A stretch of 64,000 bases of DNA, taken from NCBI GenBank assembly GCA_008828725.1, contig MEHQ01001158.1:137386-201385 (forward strand). Reading direction: 5' to 3'. The notes under the pieces are model-generated. The model saw nothing but the letters and a program-made list of their open reading frames with translations. It was not told the origin of the DNA and searched no databases. Both the position numbers and the translations under genes were made by a program. Source of the DNA: Saccharina japonica (taxonomy: Eukaryota; Sar; Phaeophyceae; Laminariales; Laminariaceae). Below, piece after piece: positions 25,891 through 37,842 of the stretch (positions are counted from its first letter, which is position 1; every line of letters begins with the position of its first letter).

Positions 25891-25941
25891 AAGCCATTGT
25901 TACCCAGACGGCACTAAACGTGCCATGAGCTGCTGAGGGTG

Positions 25942-26193
25942 CTAGTGTCCAAGGGAGAGAAAAGACGAGTACGTCGGCATCATAGTCGACGTAGAGGTAG
26001 ACGGAGCAGCAGAGCTCGGCGGCTGAGGTGGCGGTGCGACCATAGCAGTGTTTCCCTGGCCAAAATCATTGCTGGGATCCAACGTCACTGTCGCGGTGCA
26101 CTCGTTGTGCCGGTGTCCGGGCTGGTTACAACGATAGCATTTCGCCTGAGGTCGCGACTGAGGAAATAAAACCCCATTTTGGCAAAGGTACAA
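25942..26193 (-). pseudogene. copia Gag zinc knuckle fragment
   Basis: It contains CYRCNQPGHRHNEC, a CX2CX4HX4C nucleocapsid knuckle, followed by a Pro/Ser-rich tail. The rest of Gag upstream is not recognisable. Confidence 0.65.
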
Positions 26194-26199
26194 TGGTCA

Positions 26200-26749
26200 T
26201 TGCGGAGCCGGTGTTACAGAATACACATGCCCCTGTCCGCTAGGCTCCTCAATATTGGTGCGGGGAGAGCGAGTTCATTCATGTTCGTTTATGAAGCATG
26301 AACCAGTGAGCCACTCAGTCACCTGACTAAGTGTCTCAGCGGCTTATCATTTACAAACGAACACTTTAAACGAACAACCCAAGCCGATTCCCGGCGCGGA
26401 AAGTTTTTGCAGGGGTTTGAAACACAGGCCCAGATTAGGTAGATAGATGTCCACTGATATCTCGAAACTAGTGATGCGGTTGGGTCGAGTGTCGGTGGCT
26501 GGTATTAGGCATGCACCTTATTGGGTGATAAGGCATGCCTTATAGGGCGTATGCCTTATTGGACTCGTGCTATTATATAGGTACCATTGTTTGGCTGAAA
26601 TCTTTTCGGAATGATCTTACTCCTTAACTCAAAATCTTCGATCTTGCATCCTTGTGTTGCAATAAATATGTTCCATTGTGTGGTCAGGCCATGGGATTGC
26701 CCATCGGGTAGAAATTTAATTTTCTTCCCAAATCGGTTTTTGGGTCGGG
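26200..26749. other. intergenic stretch with short inverted repeats
   Basis: No gene seen. Around 26,505-26,570 an AAGGCATGCC/GGCATACGCC word recurs in both orientations. Confidence 0.4.
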
Positions 26750-27078
26750 TTTTTTTTTTTTTTTTGTTCATCCCATTTATTATCTTCGCACTTCCGTCTT
26801 TCTCCCTCCCTACTCGTAACTCAGATCCGGGGTCACAAAGTGGGCTCCTCTCCCTCCTCCCCCACTACGGTTCTTGCCTTGCATTTTTATCGCGAGAAGA
26901 TTTCAGCACTTTCTTCCCTCGTCAACTCTCGTCGAATTTTGCTTACCCACGCTATAATATGTGCTCTCGACAGACGGTGTCATTTGAGAATAAAAACCTC
27001 CATGGGGAGAATCGAACCCTCGACATCCGGGCCTACAGGCTTCTTCGTGGCTACCAGTTAGACCACCGGGGCGACCGG
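26750..27078 (-). mobile_element. tRNA-derived SINE, copy 2
   Basis: Nearly identical to the copy at 19,180-19,498 through head and body. The B box here is GGTTCGATTCT and the A-tail is about 15 bases. It differs by a 3-bp insertion in the head (CTT near 27,043) and scattered substitutions. Confidence 0.7.
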
Positions 27079-27079
27079 A

Positions 27080-29778
27080 TATAGAGCTGCTCAAGTAACT
27101 ACCCTCATAAAACACATGGTACACCTGCATGCAGGCTACCGTAGCAATCGTCATTGGCTAGTTAGTTCCTTAGGTAAGGATCCCCATCACAGTCATTCAT
27201 GTTTTCGCCGAAAAGTGCTCGGCCTGTGGCGGTCGGCCACAGACGCACTACACTACCGTTGTGTAGTAGAGGTGGCATATTGCGAGAAGCAGGACAACAA
27301 GAAGGGAGAACATAAAAAAAGCGATAGGTGTATCGATGTTTGCCGCAAAAGTACTACTGTAGTAATAATAACAATTAGGAGTATCGAGTGGCTGACCTTT
27401 CTTCCGCCAGCCAGCTGGGGGGGTGTTACAACGACGGTGTTCCACTGCTTCTTCAGCGGATCAAGGCGGGATTCCGGTTAGGGCGTGGCAGACAGGGTAA
27501 CGGGGCCAATGGCGTACCAAACAATCGGAAACAGGCGTGTATGCGCTTCAAGCTTGGAGTTATTAATAGTACTCAGACAAGGTGCAGTTACTACAGTCAG
27601 TGGTTGTTTGATCGATCGTGCTTGAGAACTTGAGCGGAGAGTGCTCAGGTTTTACTTCTCCGCTCGCCCTTCTTGGCCGTGTGGTACTCACTCATGGCAA
27701 GGTGATCGCGTTGCGGCATAAACGTTTCAATGTATGTGTCTTGAATTATTTTTGATGGGTCACACAGCTCATGCCTACAAACCTCCTCTCACGTACGGGT
27801 ACGAATGAAAGAAGAAGGCATTCCACAAGGACAGCGGCCTCACACAAGAAGAACACCTACTCTACTGTTGTTGTAGCCAGGGGAAAAAGGGTGTCCTGCT
27901 TGTCGCAAAACACCCTTCAAGGGATACTAGGGTACTCTGTAGCACTACGAGTACGGTAAGATGATTATAGGTTCATAACAAATTCGCCGCACATTTGGTA
28001 TGCTCTCTACACCCCACGCCCGATCGCTCAGGAACGCCTGGTAAAATAGAATGCTAACCCGGTCACACGTCGGCTCATTCGCGAGTACCCGCAGGAGGTG
28101 CCCTCGATTGTGATAAATCCATCATCTCTTCTACGCGACTGCGCGGGGGGTGGTAGTAGTAGCGCTGAAAGGCCACCCCGCTCACGCCCTATAACCGGCT
28201 GCATGGTGTCAGCTCGGCGTGCTTGATAGAGCTTCGAGTACACGACCGCCCGAATTGGCTTCTTACTGCCAGTTCTCGACGTGCTCGGTAAGAGCTATCC
28301 GACTACTACAGCGTATGAGATACTCAACATCATCATCAGCTTCCAATCGTGATGATAATCATGCACAGCCCCGACATCACAGGCAACAAAACAGTCACAG
28401 CATGTCATATGAATGACTTGCTTTGACATTCATCATCTTAAAACCCCGGACCACCGGTTGGTTTCATTCGAACTCCCATCAACTTCGTAGCCTGGGTAGA
28501 GATACACACATCATCAACAAAACACACGTACGTGCATTATTTCAAAGCGGCACCGAGCGCGGCAGACCAGTCAGATGCATGCAATATGATAGCACCAAGC
28601 ACAGCTTTTGTAGCTGCTTGCTAGACGCGTGCTGCGGGGGAAATCACGACGCGACTATATCACCTACTCGCAGCAAGTCGTAGATGACAAAAGTCACTCA
28701 AACACTGGACGACAGTCTCGAGCACGATACGACAGTCTCAAAACAGTCTCAGGTGGTGGTACAGCTATAATAATAGTAGGCTCCGAATAATATGCCCGTC
28801 CAGTTTTCTGCAATTCCGAGCAGACGCCTAACTGGCTGTAGGAGAGGAACGGATGGGAGAAAGGACCTAAAAGGGAAACGACGGCAACAGCAACAACAAA
28901 AACAAAAACGACAACAACGATGACAAAAACAAAATAGACCGTTCCGCTGTTTGTTCGTGCGGACATCACAGATCTTACTTATACCCGACCGTCACCTTCA
29001 CGATAACAAGCGCGACTGCACCGACGACGTCCCTCAATACAGACCACTCGGACGTACTGACTCGACTGAAGCCGACGAAAAACAAAACACGAACATAAAT
29101 TAAGCTATTAATACCTCCCAGGGTCAACTCTCACGGTTAATAAGCTACAGTAGTAATACTCGTACCTCTTAGGGGTAAGCAACATAAAAAATAAACCCAC
29201 GTACGTATATACCCGAGGTAGTAGTAAACGCTGGTTCGCCAGGACGCTCCACACAACCATCGGCGTGTTATTCGTAGTTTCGATGGATCTAAGATAAAAC
29301 GTGAATAAAACAGCGGAGCTTTTTGCGGGCGGCGGCGACAATCACGCCTTGGCACCGCGGCTTCAACAGCGCTTCCACCCCGCCACGTCACACTTATCCC
29401 TCCAATTTATCAACTTCTCTAATTTGAAGACTACAAAATGCTATGATGGCTACCTGGTAGAGCCTTGCGCTTGCCCACCGCCAGTAAAAAAAACAAAGGG
29501 AACATAGTAGTACCGGGTGAAATTGTAAAGTAGTACGAACACTAAATAAACTGCGTACGGGAAAAGGGGGTTGCCGAGCCCGAAAACACCAGTTGGCTGG
29601 TTACCTGGGCCTACACCCGTAGGAGAAACAAACAAACCGGAGCTAACAACATCACAGCGCCAAGTGCCCCCTCACCGTGAGAAAACTCGACCAGAGAACT
29701 CTGCAGGATTAATAGTATCAATCGGTATTAGTAGCCCCACCCCCCCACCCGATCACCGCCTACTTCTCTACCCCTGTG
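27080..29778. other. intergenic stretch downstream of the receptor-like gene
   Basis: No coding segment with credible splice structure. There are simple repeats (ACAAC/AAACA-rich near 28,880-28,940), small GT-AG-like words and one TACCTGGTA at 29,452. Open frames are short and featureless. Confidence 0.4.
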
Positions 29779-32700
29779 CTATTCCTCCCCACGCCCTTTC
29801 GCGTTCGCTTGTCGCTGTCTCAGCCTGTCCGCCCTTTCCCGTCTCGCGCGCGGGTCACTGCTAAACCTGGTTGAGCTCGGCTTCTTAGGAGCCGACGTAG
29901 TTACGACCGCCGCTACGTGTCCTTTCGCCACTGGTCTGTTCTCTCCACCCCCGCCGCCGTCGCCGCCGCCGCTGGCCCTCTTTTCCTCCCGCGCCGCCCG
30001 CGGCTGAACTCCCTCTTGTGGCGGACCGGGGGTCTTGCTGGTGCGCTCTTGGCTCAGCCTTCGTTCTTCCTGCATGAGCATCTTGTGGATGTCTTTGCGG
30101 CCGGCGCTCTTCCGCCGCTCGTGCCGCTCCTGGTGCGCCTCGACGCTCTTCTCGCGGCCCGAGGAGGCGTAGCCCTGGCCCTGGCTGCTTGAGCGGGCGC
30201 CGTGGCCGGCACGGTTCTCGGAACGGTGCTCGGAACGATGGGTACGGCGCTCGCGGCTTCTTCCCCCCTGCTGCTGCTGCCCGCGGCCTTGCGAGGAGTC
30301 GTGGTGTCCTTCGTCGCGGGCGCGCCGCCGTCGCCGCTCTCCCTCCGTCTCGCGATCCGGCCCGGCAGGATTGCTCTTGCTGCGAACCCCGCGGCCCGCG
30401 TCGTTCGAAGCGCCTCCCGCGTTACGGTGCCCCCTGCGCTCGCTCTCTCTGCCGCGGTGCTGCTGGGCTTCTCCCGAAGAGCGGTGCCGGTTTTGCTCCT
30501 CCTGAGCTTCGCCCCGCGATCGGTGTCCGCGCTCAGCTGTACGGTCGCCTCCCCCCCGGGCCTCTTGTGCTCGCTCCTGGCGGCGCTTCTGGATGGCCTC
30601 CGCCGCCTCCGCTCGGAGAGCCGCGGATGCCGCTTTCGCCGTTGTGCTGTGGCCTTTACCGCGCCGTTCACCCTCGGAAGGCCCGCGCCCCGCGCTGTGT
30701 CGTTGCGGGCGCTGTTCGTTGCCCGCACCGTCCCGCAAAGTCGACGGGGACGGCGGCGCGGGAGCGTACGGGGCTTCCGCGGAGGGGGCGTTCCAGTTCT
30801 GCTCTGCAAAAGCCTTGTCCAAGGTGTGGAGCTCCTCCGCTTCTTCCGCGTCCTCGGAGGGCACGACGCGGCGGGAGCGTGACTTTGCACTCCCAGCCGC
30901 CCCCTTCCCTCCTTGGGGCCTAGGCCTTGAATTCGATTTAGACCTGCCGTGTTTGTCTCTAGCCACCGTGATGCGGGCGGGGACCGGCGCGACGCCCCCC
31001 GGGGGTGGCGGAGGCTGAACGGGAAGATCGCCGAGCGGAACCCCTGGAGAAGCGGCCGCATGCTTGCCAGGGACTTCGTCCAAGTCGAGAGCGGCCATGA
31101 TGTCCATCATGGAAATCTGCCTTCCTTCCATCTCGGGGTTCTCCCCCGTCTGGACGCCGTTCTCGCCCCCCAGGTCAACACGTTGCGGGTCTTCCACCCA
31201 GTCGTACTTCCTGCTCTTCTCGCTTAGCCTGCTGCTGGCGCTCTTCATAGCCTGCAGCATCCTGTTCCCGGTGGCACCCTCCAGGCGGGGCGGCGGCTGC
31301 CCGTCGTGCTCCATATTATCCGGCTCCACCTTGTCGTACCCCGTCCTCCGCAGGTACGCCTTCAGCTCCCTCCCTCCGCTCCAGCGGGGGTTCTTCTTGC
31401 CGCTCACCGATATCCCCACCCTAGGGTCCGACGGCCAGGATGCGTCGCTCGGAGGCCTGTCTTTCGCGGCTCCCGGCAGTCGCAGCGCGGAGTGCGCCTC
31501 AACAGGCGGCAGCGCGCTCCGCCTCGGGGGGTGGTGATCCGAGCCGGTGGCGGCGGCCGCGCCACCGCCGACCGTCGCCGCGGGGGCGGGTGGGACGGGA
31601 CCGCCGTCGCGGCGCGGCTCCTTACCCCTCGGCTTTTCGGGCTGCTGCTGCTGCTGCTGCCGCGGTTTCCTACCGTTAACCGGCTTTCCGGCTTCTGCGG
31701 CTGATAGGCGCGCGGCCGTTGTCGGCACCGCTGCCGTCTTCGAGCTGGGATGGGGTATCACCCTCCCCCCCGGGTCCGTTGGGTCGGCGGAGGAGCGCTT
31801 GGCGCGGAGGGGCGGGGAGACGTCCGGAGAGGTTCCTCCGTCGTTGTAGTCTTCGTATATCGCTGACCGCGAGTGCTTGTACGTAAGCGCTTTTTGTTGC
31901 TGGAAAAACGGGTGGGGAGGAGAAGGACGGGAAACGAATGAGTTTTGTGTGGTGAGGACGAAAGGAGGGGGGGGGGGGGGGGGGGGCGTCCGGGCTTGAA
32001 ACAATCGGGCGTTTCGACCTAAGGCTGTCATACGAAAATACCAATCTCCAAAAAATTGTGAACGACTGTCGGTCCTAAAATGAAGTTCTCACGTCGTTAT
32101 GGATGCCCCGGTAGCAACAGAGGGCCGTGAGCACGCCGAGGGCGATGATTCCACTGACGGTGACAATCATAGCAAAGCTACCTCCGGTGTAAAACGCCTT
32201 CGCTTTCTCTATGAACGACCTGGACCCAGCCGTTTCGACAAAGCCGCCCTGGCACGTCACGCTAAGAGCGTCCGCCACACAGCACGGACAGTCGTTCCTG
32301 TTGCGACGTTTAATTTTTTTGGGAAGGAGAAACAGAAGGACGGGAGCAAACCGGGTGGATGGGGAGGGGGAGGGGGGAGAGCGGAGGCGGCATGGGGAGG
32401 GGAAAGGGAGGAAGGGGGGCCGGGGGGGCTTCAACGGCTGGCTTGGGGCTGCGTCTAGGCAAGTACAGCGAGAAGGAGGTGTTCATAACGGCACAGTGAA
32501 AAGCCACCTCTAGCCGGGCCAAAGTATATATGGCTCGCTTAACTCACTGAATCATCTTACCCTACCCTATGGATTAATGCCGATGTCCACCCCGCCCCCG
32601 CAGGTGGACAGTGCCACGGCGATGACGCAAACGAAAAAATACTGTACAGCCACCGCCACCGCCTCAAGGGCTTGCTCCAGTCTGATTAAATATACCTTGT

Positions 32701-35700
32701 TGTCCCATAGCTCTCAGCCCCCACACACCAACAGCCGCGATTTGGCGGGGGTACCGAGATGCATGCTCTCACTATGCGTTATATACCCACACAAATACTT
32801 TCCGGCACTCTGATTGGCGTGCCATCCTCTGTCTGGTGTTCTGTCTGCATCGAAAAATAGTGTTGTCTCAGGCCATATCAACGACAACAACGAAGACGCA
32901 ACTCGCCACCGCTACCCGTTTCTCCTGTTTTGCCGGCGACGCGGCCTGCACTTCGCCCAACTCTCATAACAGCGGGCGGAGCGGTTAATCAAGGCAAGCA
33001 TGAGGTGCATCTCCCCGATTTCGTGTATGCTAGATGGGAACTCAGTAGAGGCTACTGACTCATACTGCACAACATACACCGCAGCCAGCCTCTCGCACAA
33101 AACAAATCCAAGGCTCACCAGTCCGGGTAACGAGCGTCAGGAAAGTCGGTCAGCCAGAACTCCCGATTCAAGAAGCAGATGCGGCACTCCGCCACCCCGC
33201 CGCCACCGCACCCCGACACCCCGCCCCCCCCCTCCGAACACGCCTCGTCGTAGTACATCCCGACGCTGAGTCCGCTGAACTCCACCACCCCCACGTCTAA
33301 CCCTACGCATGGCGAATCCGATGGCAAGGAGCAGTAGTCGTCTGAGCTGGTCTTCGCGCTTGTCGACGGTGGGCCGCCCGCACCAGAGTCGTCGACGGAT
33401 TTGCACGTCCCACCCTCCACCTGTACCGGAAGAGCAGGGCAGGGGACGGGCACATGACAGGAAGGGGAGGGGGGGGGAGAGGGAGGGGCGTGGAAGGGAG
33501 GGGGGGGGGGGGGGATTGGAAGGGAGGGAAGGGCGGGGGGGGTGAGGAGTTAGGGGTGTCGACGAGGAGGTGAAACATGAAGCATCGTCTGGTGTTCATT
33601 CAACTGACAACCATTTCGGGGGGCATATCACCCGCATCGTGCTATGTGCAGGGTACGTACAACTCCGGCCTGCAAAACAACACCCAACTGATGATCACAC
33701 CAAATACCAAAATGTGATTACATTACCGGGCGGAGAAGGTAAAACTCTGTCCCCAAACGTTTCGAACCGCTTGTTAAAAGAATACTTCGCATATACAGTG
33801 GGGGTCCTCCAATAAGGCGGTATCCCTATATAAGGCGGTCAAAATCGCTTGGCGCGATTGGGGCACTGCAATCACAACATGGAATGAATAAGGCGGCTGC
33901 CCTCTATAAGGCGGTCATATTTCTCTGCCACACCACCACCTTATTGGGGAACCCCTACTGTAATCAAAGCGGGTCCTTTATTTAGAGACAAAGAGGTACC
34001 CTTAAGGGCGGGCTACTACGGTAGTCCCATTTTCTATCGGGCTGGAGGGAACAAATTCAGCGCTATATATACAACGATAGGAGCGGCACTTCGAAGACGG
34101 GGGGGGGAGGACGTCCGGCGGAGGACAAAACAAAAAGCAACACACACACAAAAAGCCAACTTGCCTCGAACTCCAGCGTCCCCCCCGACCCTCCCTGCAC
34201 GCCGCACAAAGTCCACGATGCCTCCGAACTCCATGCCGAGTTAGCGGTGGAAGTGAAGGTGTAGTAGCCGTCTTCAAGGCACATCCTGGTCACCGCGGAG
34301 TAGTGGCCAGAGGGCAAGGACCCATCACCCACTGGAGAAGTTAGGTCCGACCCAGATAGGGCCTGCGTGATGCTCCAGGTGTCCACCCGCCCGGGAAGAG
34401 CTCCGGCCCAGCCGTCGCCGTACCCGTCCTCCATGAGGACCTGGGTTTTGTTCAGTGGGAGGGGGGGGGGGAGGGGCGTACTCATTATTTGCTTGCCTTA
34501 GTCATTTGACCGTTGACCACGCATCCCTTTCGAGACGGAGCGGGGGGGGGTTGCTCGCCTTAGTCATTTGATCATTGACCACACATCCTTTTGTAGGGTT
34601 ATACTTACTAATTATATCATAAAAAATTATCTAGGTGTTGCGAGGGGAACCGCTGGATTGGAGCGTCGGATTGGAGCGTTGGACTGGAGCGAGGTCGATG
34701 TGACTGTTGACTTTGGGGATTTCCTCAGAGACCCCAACAACTGCGTCCCGGGAGGAATGGTGCCACAGCAGTTAGGCTTACATCCATTCTGCTCATGTTG
34801 CGCAGAGCTCCACACTACTTACCGCAGGCAACATACCGTAACATCCAGCCAACTAATAACTTAGTCGGTGACTTTTAGTGACTTTTAGTCAGGCAACTCG
34901 CAGTTCTTAAAAAAATACCGCACGAAGCTAACTGTACCACCTAGACAACTAATACCTCGTGAGCGACATCTAGTCATAGTCAGCCAACTGACACTCCCTC
35001 ATTACGGGGAACCCTAGTAAAAAGGACCAACCATTGTTCGTAAAAATAGGGAAATACACAGGCTTTTTGTGATTACCGTAGGTCCTATTTACTAGTATTT
35101 ACTGTGCCCCCCCGAAATAATAGACGGTAATACCGTATATACATCACACTGGGTAGTCATAGTCAGCCATCTCACAGTCCCCTAGTAGACGGTCATACCG
35201 TGTGTATCACCCGGGGGTGATAAAATAACACACCCCCTCGAACGAATGAACGTCTCAAGTTCTTAAGCTGGTCTCATCGACAACGGGGACAGAGTGTAAA
35301 CGCCGAGCAACACGTCCGTGGAAACATCTCGACGATAAATTTCCAAAAGCCTCCGCCATTTTCGTCGACTGTGTGCACCCACCCCTCTAAGCCATGGCCC
35401 CTCGAAGGCATATTCTTTGGAAGAAGTTCGGCTCTGAAGTTCACCCCACGGGGTGTGATATCTTATCACACGTGCTTATACGGTATTTGACTCACCTCCA
35501 CCCCGGTAGTGATGGAATTACACTCGCTCGCCGGTGTGCAGGTCTCCCCCAGATCGCACGATATGTCAATCACTCCGCTCGGGGGGGATGCTGACGCCGA
35601 AGCTAGCGCTGGCGAAGGAGTGGTGTTCCCGCCAGACTCGGGCGCTTCCCCCGGGAGGTATTCGAACTCGTTGGCGTACACCTATGAATACGACATCAAT

Positions 35701-37076
35701 GTCAATTCGAGGAATAAAGATAAGGTTGATTTTGAGCCGGGAGCAGGTTTCGAATGGAGCTATTTACGTAGACTTGTCCAATCCCACCGACAACTTATCC
35801 CACCATCCTTCGTATGCTCCCATCCTTGGTATGATCCCATCATTCGTCAACTCACCACGACCACCGCCACCACCACCACCACCACCACCACCATCATCCT
35901 ACTATCCGATCATCCCACCCCCCATCAACCCAATCCGCAACCACTACCACGATCCAATCATCCCAACACCATTTCACAATCTCTTCATCACATCATCAAA
36001 ATCATCCAACAATCCGATTGCCCTACCATTCCATCACCCTGCCGCCATCCCCCATCCCATCAAAACCCACGACCAGCATCCCGCCATCCCGTCACTACGC
36101 CAAGCTACCATCCATCAGCAGACCACCACCACCACCACCCCACTATCCCATCATCCCACCATCGCATCACTCCGACTCACCATCTCACCACCCCAACATC
36201 ACGATCCGATTATCCCACCCCACCACATCATCAACACACCACCACCACCCCACGATACGATCATTCCACGATACGAGTATCCCACCATAAAATCATCCCC
36301 CGATCTAGTCATCGCACGATCCAATTATCCCACCCTCATATCGTCCCACGATTCCACCACCCCGCCACCTCACCACCCGACCGCCAAACCATTCCACCAT
36401 CCGATCATGTCACGATTCCACCACCCCATCACCGTCACACCATACCATACCATACCATCCCATCCAATCAACAGCTACTTGATTATAATCAAACAATAGG
36501 TCACGGGCTATGTCAGGTAAATCAAACTTTTCCCAATCATCCCCCCCGTTTTTCCTATTATATTCAAGTAACTAAATCGTCCGCCGGGGAGGTCGTGCCT
36601 GTCCCCCTTCTTGGCGTTGCACAATGTGCTACTGTAGGCACCGGTTTCGCCGGGGAGTAGATGGGGGGGCAGCAGACAGCCCCGTCGGCGTGGGAAACTT
36701 TATTCCCCGGCGAAACCGGTGCCTTGCACATTGTGCGATGCCAAGAAGGGGGACAGGCACGACCTCTCCGCCCCACCCCATCCCATCCCATCCCATCCCA
36801 TCCCATCTCACCCCATACATCTCATCCTATACCATTTCATCCCATACCATTTCATCTCATACCATACCATCCCACCCCATCCCATACCATGACATACATC
36901 ATACCATATACCATACCATATACCCACCCCACCAACCCACCGCCATCGCATCTCACCTGGATACGAACACTGTGCGGCTCGGTGTCACTTTCGTGCTCCA
37001 CCGCCACGCTGTATGAAAACCTATCCCCCTCCCACCGCGCCGTCGCGCATACGCTGTACCGGCACGCCCCCTCGTC
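29779..37076 (-). CDS. single-pass membrane protein with DGYGDGW ectodomain and long basic tail (3' part)
   Basis: Exons: 36957-37076, 35496-35681, 34165-34440, 33119-33420, 32093-32297 and 29779-31899; 1,069 residues visible and in phase throughout. Exon 3 carries MEDGYGDGWAGA followed by WSITQ, a motif common in large stramenopile cell-surface proteins. Exons 1, 3 and 4 are Cys-containing. Exon 5 has a membrane segment (FAMIVTVSGIIALGVLTAL) followed by CCYRG, so the orientation is type I. The last exon encodes about 706 residues after YKHSRSAIYEDYNDGG. This tail is highly charged, rich in Arg, Glu, Gln and Gly, with Ala/Glu/Arg-rich coiled-coil-like parts and no kinase motif. Probably a surface adhesion or receptor-like protein. 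The donor after exon 3 is GC (GAG|GCAAGT). If the 32,093 donor were not used, translation would stop at 32,075. The 5' end is not found; see 45,650-46,039. Confidence 0.7.
30000..31700 (-). other. low-complexity cytoplasmic tail region
   Basis: Within the last exon of the membrane protein, Arg/Glu/Gln/His/Ser-rich coding sequence dominates (QQQQQQ at about 31,650; RRRRR at about 30,330). Long open frames on the other five frames here are shadows of its GC bias. Confidence 0.6.
33796..33960. mobile_element. pogo-like MITE in membrane-protein intron 3
   Basis: Terminal repeats are CAGTGGGGGTCCTCCAATAA (left) and, on the opposite strand, CAGTAGGGGTTCCCCAATAA (right). TA duplications lie on both sides (33794-33795, 33961-33962). 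Length 165 bp, with four internal ATAAGGCGG words. CAGT termini and a TA target fit the pogo/Tigger branch of Tc1/mariner. Confidence 0.7.
34473..34597 (+). repeat. dispersed repeat R2, copies 2 and 3
   Basis: Two head-to-tail copies of the CCTTAGTCATTTGACC / GACCACGCATCCC segment also seen at 20,412-20,482, separated by G-rich sequence. They lie in the intron upstream of the DGYGDGW exon. Confidence 0.6.
35005..35113. mobile_element. inverted-repeat element, CATAGTAAATAG family
   Basis: Ends CGGGGAACCCTAGTAAAAAG and TTTACTGTGCCCCCCCG are inverted partners. The middle (GGACCAA... AGGTCCTATTTACT) matches the element at 49,100. Confidence 0.5.
35840..36480. repeat. degenerate CCATC/CCACC minisatellite in intron
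   Basis: About 640 bases of C-rich DNA built from variants of ATCCCACCATCCGATC, starting with a CCA triplet run. It produces long meaningless open frames on the plus strand. Confidence 0.75.
36583..36771. repeat. long imperfect hairpin in intron (70-bp arms)
   Basis: Arm 36583-36658 (GGTCGTGCCTGTCCCCCTTC, CACCGGTTTCGCCGGGGA) pairs with 36702-36771 (TCCCCGGCGAAACCGGTG, GGGGGACAGGCACGACC). There is a loop of about 43 bases and an 8-base bulge. Probably a foldback element. Confidence 0.7.
36770..36925. repeat. CCCAT/CATAC simple repeat
   Basis: Consecutive ATCCC units pass into CATACC/TTCATCC variants beside the hairpin. Confidence 0.7.
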
Positions 37077-37225
37077 CTGCCACACAAGAAAAAAAAAAGT
37101 GTCAAAACCAAAAAAACGAAACAGCAAGTTTTACACAAAAAAAGAGTGTTTTAACACTTTCAAACTGGAATTTAAAAAAGGCAAGTTTCAAGCATCAACT
37201 TTAAAACAAATGTGAGACAACGACA

Positions 37226-37312
37226 TTAACCCATTCAGAAGTGAAAAACTTATACCACACTAATTCCAAGTAGTTTGGCCCCAAAAATGGGGGACCGGTT
37301 CTTAAGGGGTTC
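37226..37312. mobile_element. piggyBac-like MITE copy
   Basis: It starts TTAACCCATTCAG and ends CTTAAGGGGTT. The inner core TAATTCCAAGTAGTTTGG matches other copies in inverted orientation. Confidence 0.5.
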
Positions 37313-37763
37313 AAAAACAAAAATGAGTTCCAAACACGAAGCAAGTTTCAAACGCTTAGTAACTTTCTCAACAGGTTTCGAACAACAATTTTTCGAACGG
37401 TAAGTATCGGAAAGTGTCGAGATATTTTTTTCAAACAGGGTTAAGATTCAAACAACCATGTTTCGAAACATTAAAATCCTTTTTAATTTTTTTTTTTATT
37501 ATTATTTTTTAATTATTTTTTTTTTTTTTTTTTTTTTATTTTCTAATTATTTTTTTGTTTTTTTTTAATTATTATATTTTTTTGAACTACAACTTTCAAA
37601 CAACGAATAACTTTCTAACGGCATCTTTACACACAGCAGCTGTTGGGTGTGCTTAAGCAGAAAATGCTACACTCCACACTCTTTCTCGAGATAAAAATGA
37701 AGGCATGCACGGTAGCGGGGAGGGGCGGACGAGTGCCTGCTATCTGACCCCGGATCTGAGATA

Positions 37764-37842
37764 CTCCTCTGTCCCTAAATATAAGGGCAGTTTGCGTATT
37801 AATAATTAATCAAAATGGTCCTTATATTTAGGGACAGATTGG
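37764..37842. mobile_element. Stowaway-like MITE
   Basis: Left end CTCCTCTGTCCCTAAATA; right end on the opposite strand CCAATCTGTCCCTAAATA; TA on each side. Confidence 0.65.

Larger units (their letters stand above)
22040..26193 (-). mobile_element. Ty1/copia LTR retrotransposon, defective
   Basis: The order on the minus strand is Gag zinc knuckle, protease, integrase, reverse transcriptase, RNase H, which is the copia order. After the RNase H stop come a purine tract (AGTAGGGGGGGGC, about 22,329-22,341) and TGTTAG, the probable start of the 3' LTR. That LTR contains a TATATATA box near 22,125. The 3' end of the LTR is not located; 22,040 is approximate. No 5' LTR, primer-binding site or N-terminal Gag is seen, so the element is 5'-truncated. 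It also carries a 216-N gap, a premature stop and frameshifts. Confidence 0.8.

Noticed and set aside
35509-36660. 383-codon plus-strand open frame
   Set aside because: It runs antisense over a real exon, then through a CCATC minisatellite; its composition is pure low complexity.
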